From Acidisphaera sp035272265 (GTDB lineage: Bacteria; Pseudomonadota; Alphaproteobacteria; Acetobacterales; Acetobacteraceae), in the NCBI GenBank assembly GCA_035272265.1, contig DATEQV010000244.1:1-22507 (forward strand): DNA of 22,507 nucleotides, written 5' to 3'. Made by a program: the position numbers and the translations under genes. Below are positions 21,265 to 22,507 of the stretch, in pieces (the stretch's first letter is position 1; every line of letters begins with the position of its first letter). The notes under the pieces are model-generated. The model was not told where the DNA came from. It worked only from the letters and a program-made list of their open reading frames with translations, and ran no database searches.

Positions 21265-22443
21265 CTACGAGGGCTCCCGCGGCAGCTCCTGTTCCACCAG
21301 CGTGGCCCAGAAGCTGGCGCCGATCGGCAGGATCTCGTCGTTGAAGTCGTAGCGCGGGTTGTGCACCGGCGTGCTGCCCCGCTGGCCGTTCACCTGCCCG
21401 ATCCGCACGAAGCAGCCCGGCACGCGCTGGGCCATGTAGCTGAAATCCTCGCCGCCCATCCCGGGCGGCCGCTCGCGCACCACCTTGGATTCGCCCACCA
21501 CCGTCGCCGCCGCCCGCGCCGCCCGCTCGGTCGGGTCCGCCGCATTCACCACCGGCGGATAGCCGCGGGTGTATTCCACCACCGCCTCCGCCCCGAACGC
21601 CGCCGCCGTCGATCGCGCGGTCTCCACCAGCAGCCGCTCCATCTCGTCCTGCACCTCGGGTTTGAGGGTGCGGACGGTGCCGTTCAGCACCGCCTCCTCG
21701 GGAATCACGTTGCCGGTGCTGCCGGCGTGGAACTGGGTGATCGACAGCACCGCCGAATCGAGCGGGTTGACCCGGCGCGAGACGATCGTCTGCAGCGCCA
21801 GCACCACGTGCGCGCCGATCACCACCGGGTCGATCGTACGATGCGGCCGCGCGGCGTGCCCGCCCGTCCCCCGCAGCCGGATCCAGAACCGGTCCGACGC
21901 CGCGCTGATGCCGCCCTCCACCGCCGTGATCGTGCCGACCGGCAGGAACGTGTCGTTGTGCGCGCCGAACACCATGTCGCACGGGAAGCGGTCGAACAGC
22001 CCCTCCTCGACCATCATCCGCCCGCCGCCGAGCCCCTCCTCGGCCGGCTGGAAGATGAAATGCACCGTGCCGTCGAAGTTGCGCGTCTCCGCCAGGTAGC
22101 GCGCGGCACCCAGCAGCATCGTCGTGTGCCCGTCATGCCCGCAGGCGTGCATCGCGTTCGGCCTGGTCGAGCGCCACGGAAACTCGTTCGCCTCCGGCAT
22201 TTCCAGCGCATCCATGTCGGCGCGCAGGCCGATCGCCTTGGTCCCGCCGCCGTTGCGCAGCGTGCCGACCACACCGGTCCTGGCGATGCCGCGCGTCACC
22301 TCGATGCCCCAGGACTGCAGCAGCTCCGCCACCTTCTCGCTGGTGCGATGCTCCTCCAGCCCCAGCTCCGGATTGGCGTGGATGTCGCGCCGCCACGCGG
22401 TCAGGTCGTCGGCATAGGCCGCGATCCGGTTATGGATGGGCAT
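21265..22443 (-). CDS. M20D-family amidohydrolase (hippurate hydrolase/IAA-amino-acid hydrolase type)
   Basis: Zinc/manganese amidohydrolase of 392 residues that cleaves N-acyl amino acids. The metal-binding motif HACGHDGHTTMLLGA has Cys101 and His103; FQPAEEG has the catalytic Glu135 and metal ligand Glu136; GAHND has His162; and GMGGEDFSYM and TPVHNPRYDFND provide the C-terminal part of the site. The usual GLHN is GAHN here. A dimerisation lid lies between. I chose ATG at 22443 with GGGAG eight bases upstream; the frame extends to 22503. The preceding 64 bases to the window edge would hold the promoter. The exact N-acyl substrate cannot be told from the sequence. Confidence 0.9.
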   Translation of the reverse strand: MPIHNRIAAYADDLTAWRRDIHANPELGLEEHRTSEKVAELLQSWGIEVTRGIARTGVVGTLRNGGGTKAIGLRADMDALEMPEANEFPWRSTRPNAMHACGHDGHTTMLLGAARYLAETRNFDGTVHFIFQPAEEGLGGGRMMVEEGLFDRFPCDMVFGAHNDTFLPVGTITAVEGGISAASDRFWIRLRGTGGHAARPHRTIDPVVIGAHVVLALQTIVSRRVNPLDSAVLSITQFHAGSTGNVIPEEAVLNGTVRTLKPEVQDEMERLLVETARSTAAAFGAEAVVEYTRGYPPVVNAADPTERAARAAATVVGESKVVRERPPGMGGEDFSYMAQRVPGCFVRIGQVNGQRGSTPVHNPRYDFNDEILPIGASFWATLVEQELPREPS

Positions 22444-22507
22444 CACGGCGCTCCCGCTGTTCGAGACCGAGACTACCCAGGTAAGCTGGTCGTGAGAAAA
22501 CACGGGG

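Noticed and set aside
1..22507. tRNA, rRNA, riboswitch (including a preQ1 switch before the que operon)
   Set aside because: I saw no cloverleaf, rRNA segment or preQ1-aptamer pattern; the tgt leader is occupied by repeats.

Overview
The window is a high-GC bacterial chromosome segment. The gene families (a cytochrome c maturation operon with separate ccmG, ccmH and ccmI, a LolA-type carrier, an alphaproteobacterial-style ribbon-helix-helix protein, KGG stress protein) and the dense dispersed palindromes fit an alphaproteobacterium, probably Rhodospirillales/Acetobacteraceae. That placement is inference; no rRNA or tRNA gene is present to anchor it.

Left part (1-4475): the 3' end of a DctA-type dicarboxylate symporter (+) faces a class I glutamine amidotransferase-like hydrolase (-). 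Next comes a minus-strand pair, an MFS transporter followed by lolA. Just upstream of the MFS start lies a 148-bp MITE-like element with perfect 21-bp terminal inverted repeats, then a plus-strand KGG-repeat stress protein gene. A convergent palindrome (4541-4632) separates it from the next operon.

Centre (4676-13799): a tightly coupled minus-strand operon ccmCDEFGHI (10057 down to 4676) encodes haem delivery (CcmC, D, E), haem ligation (CcmF, H, I) and thiol reduction (CcmG) for c-type cytochrome assembly; ccmA and ccmB are not in the window. A 108-bp palindrome sits between ccmG and ccmH and leaves the ccmH frame open back to an ATG overlapping the ccmG stop. Divergently, on the plus strand, run a YciI-like gene, an EVE-domain gene, a small Rieske ferredoxin gene, acetyl-CoA synthetase (acs) and a membrane PH-domain protein gene.

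Right part (13800-22507): a small GIY-YIG nuclease gene is flanked by members of the same palindrome family. A minus-strand pair (LLM flavin monooxygenase, OsmC-like protein) follows. An unrecognised Arg-rich, Cys-containing protein gene (+) has a good promoter and ribosome binding site but ends inside another copy of the palindrome. Beyond it lie a queuosine tRNA-modification operon (tgt, queF, queG) with overlapping ends, a ribbon-helix-helix protein, two small orphan proteins and an M20D amidohydrolase (-).

Most genes are core metabolism. The signal I consider most worth pursuing is the palindrome family: 96- or 108-bp units, all multiples of three, stop-free in one frame, found next to, inside or at the ends of genes, and adjoining a GIY-YIG nuclease gene. 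I see no CRISPR array, prophage, toxin-antitoxin pair or complete novel defence system.
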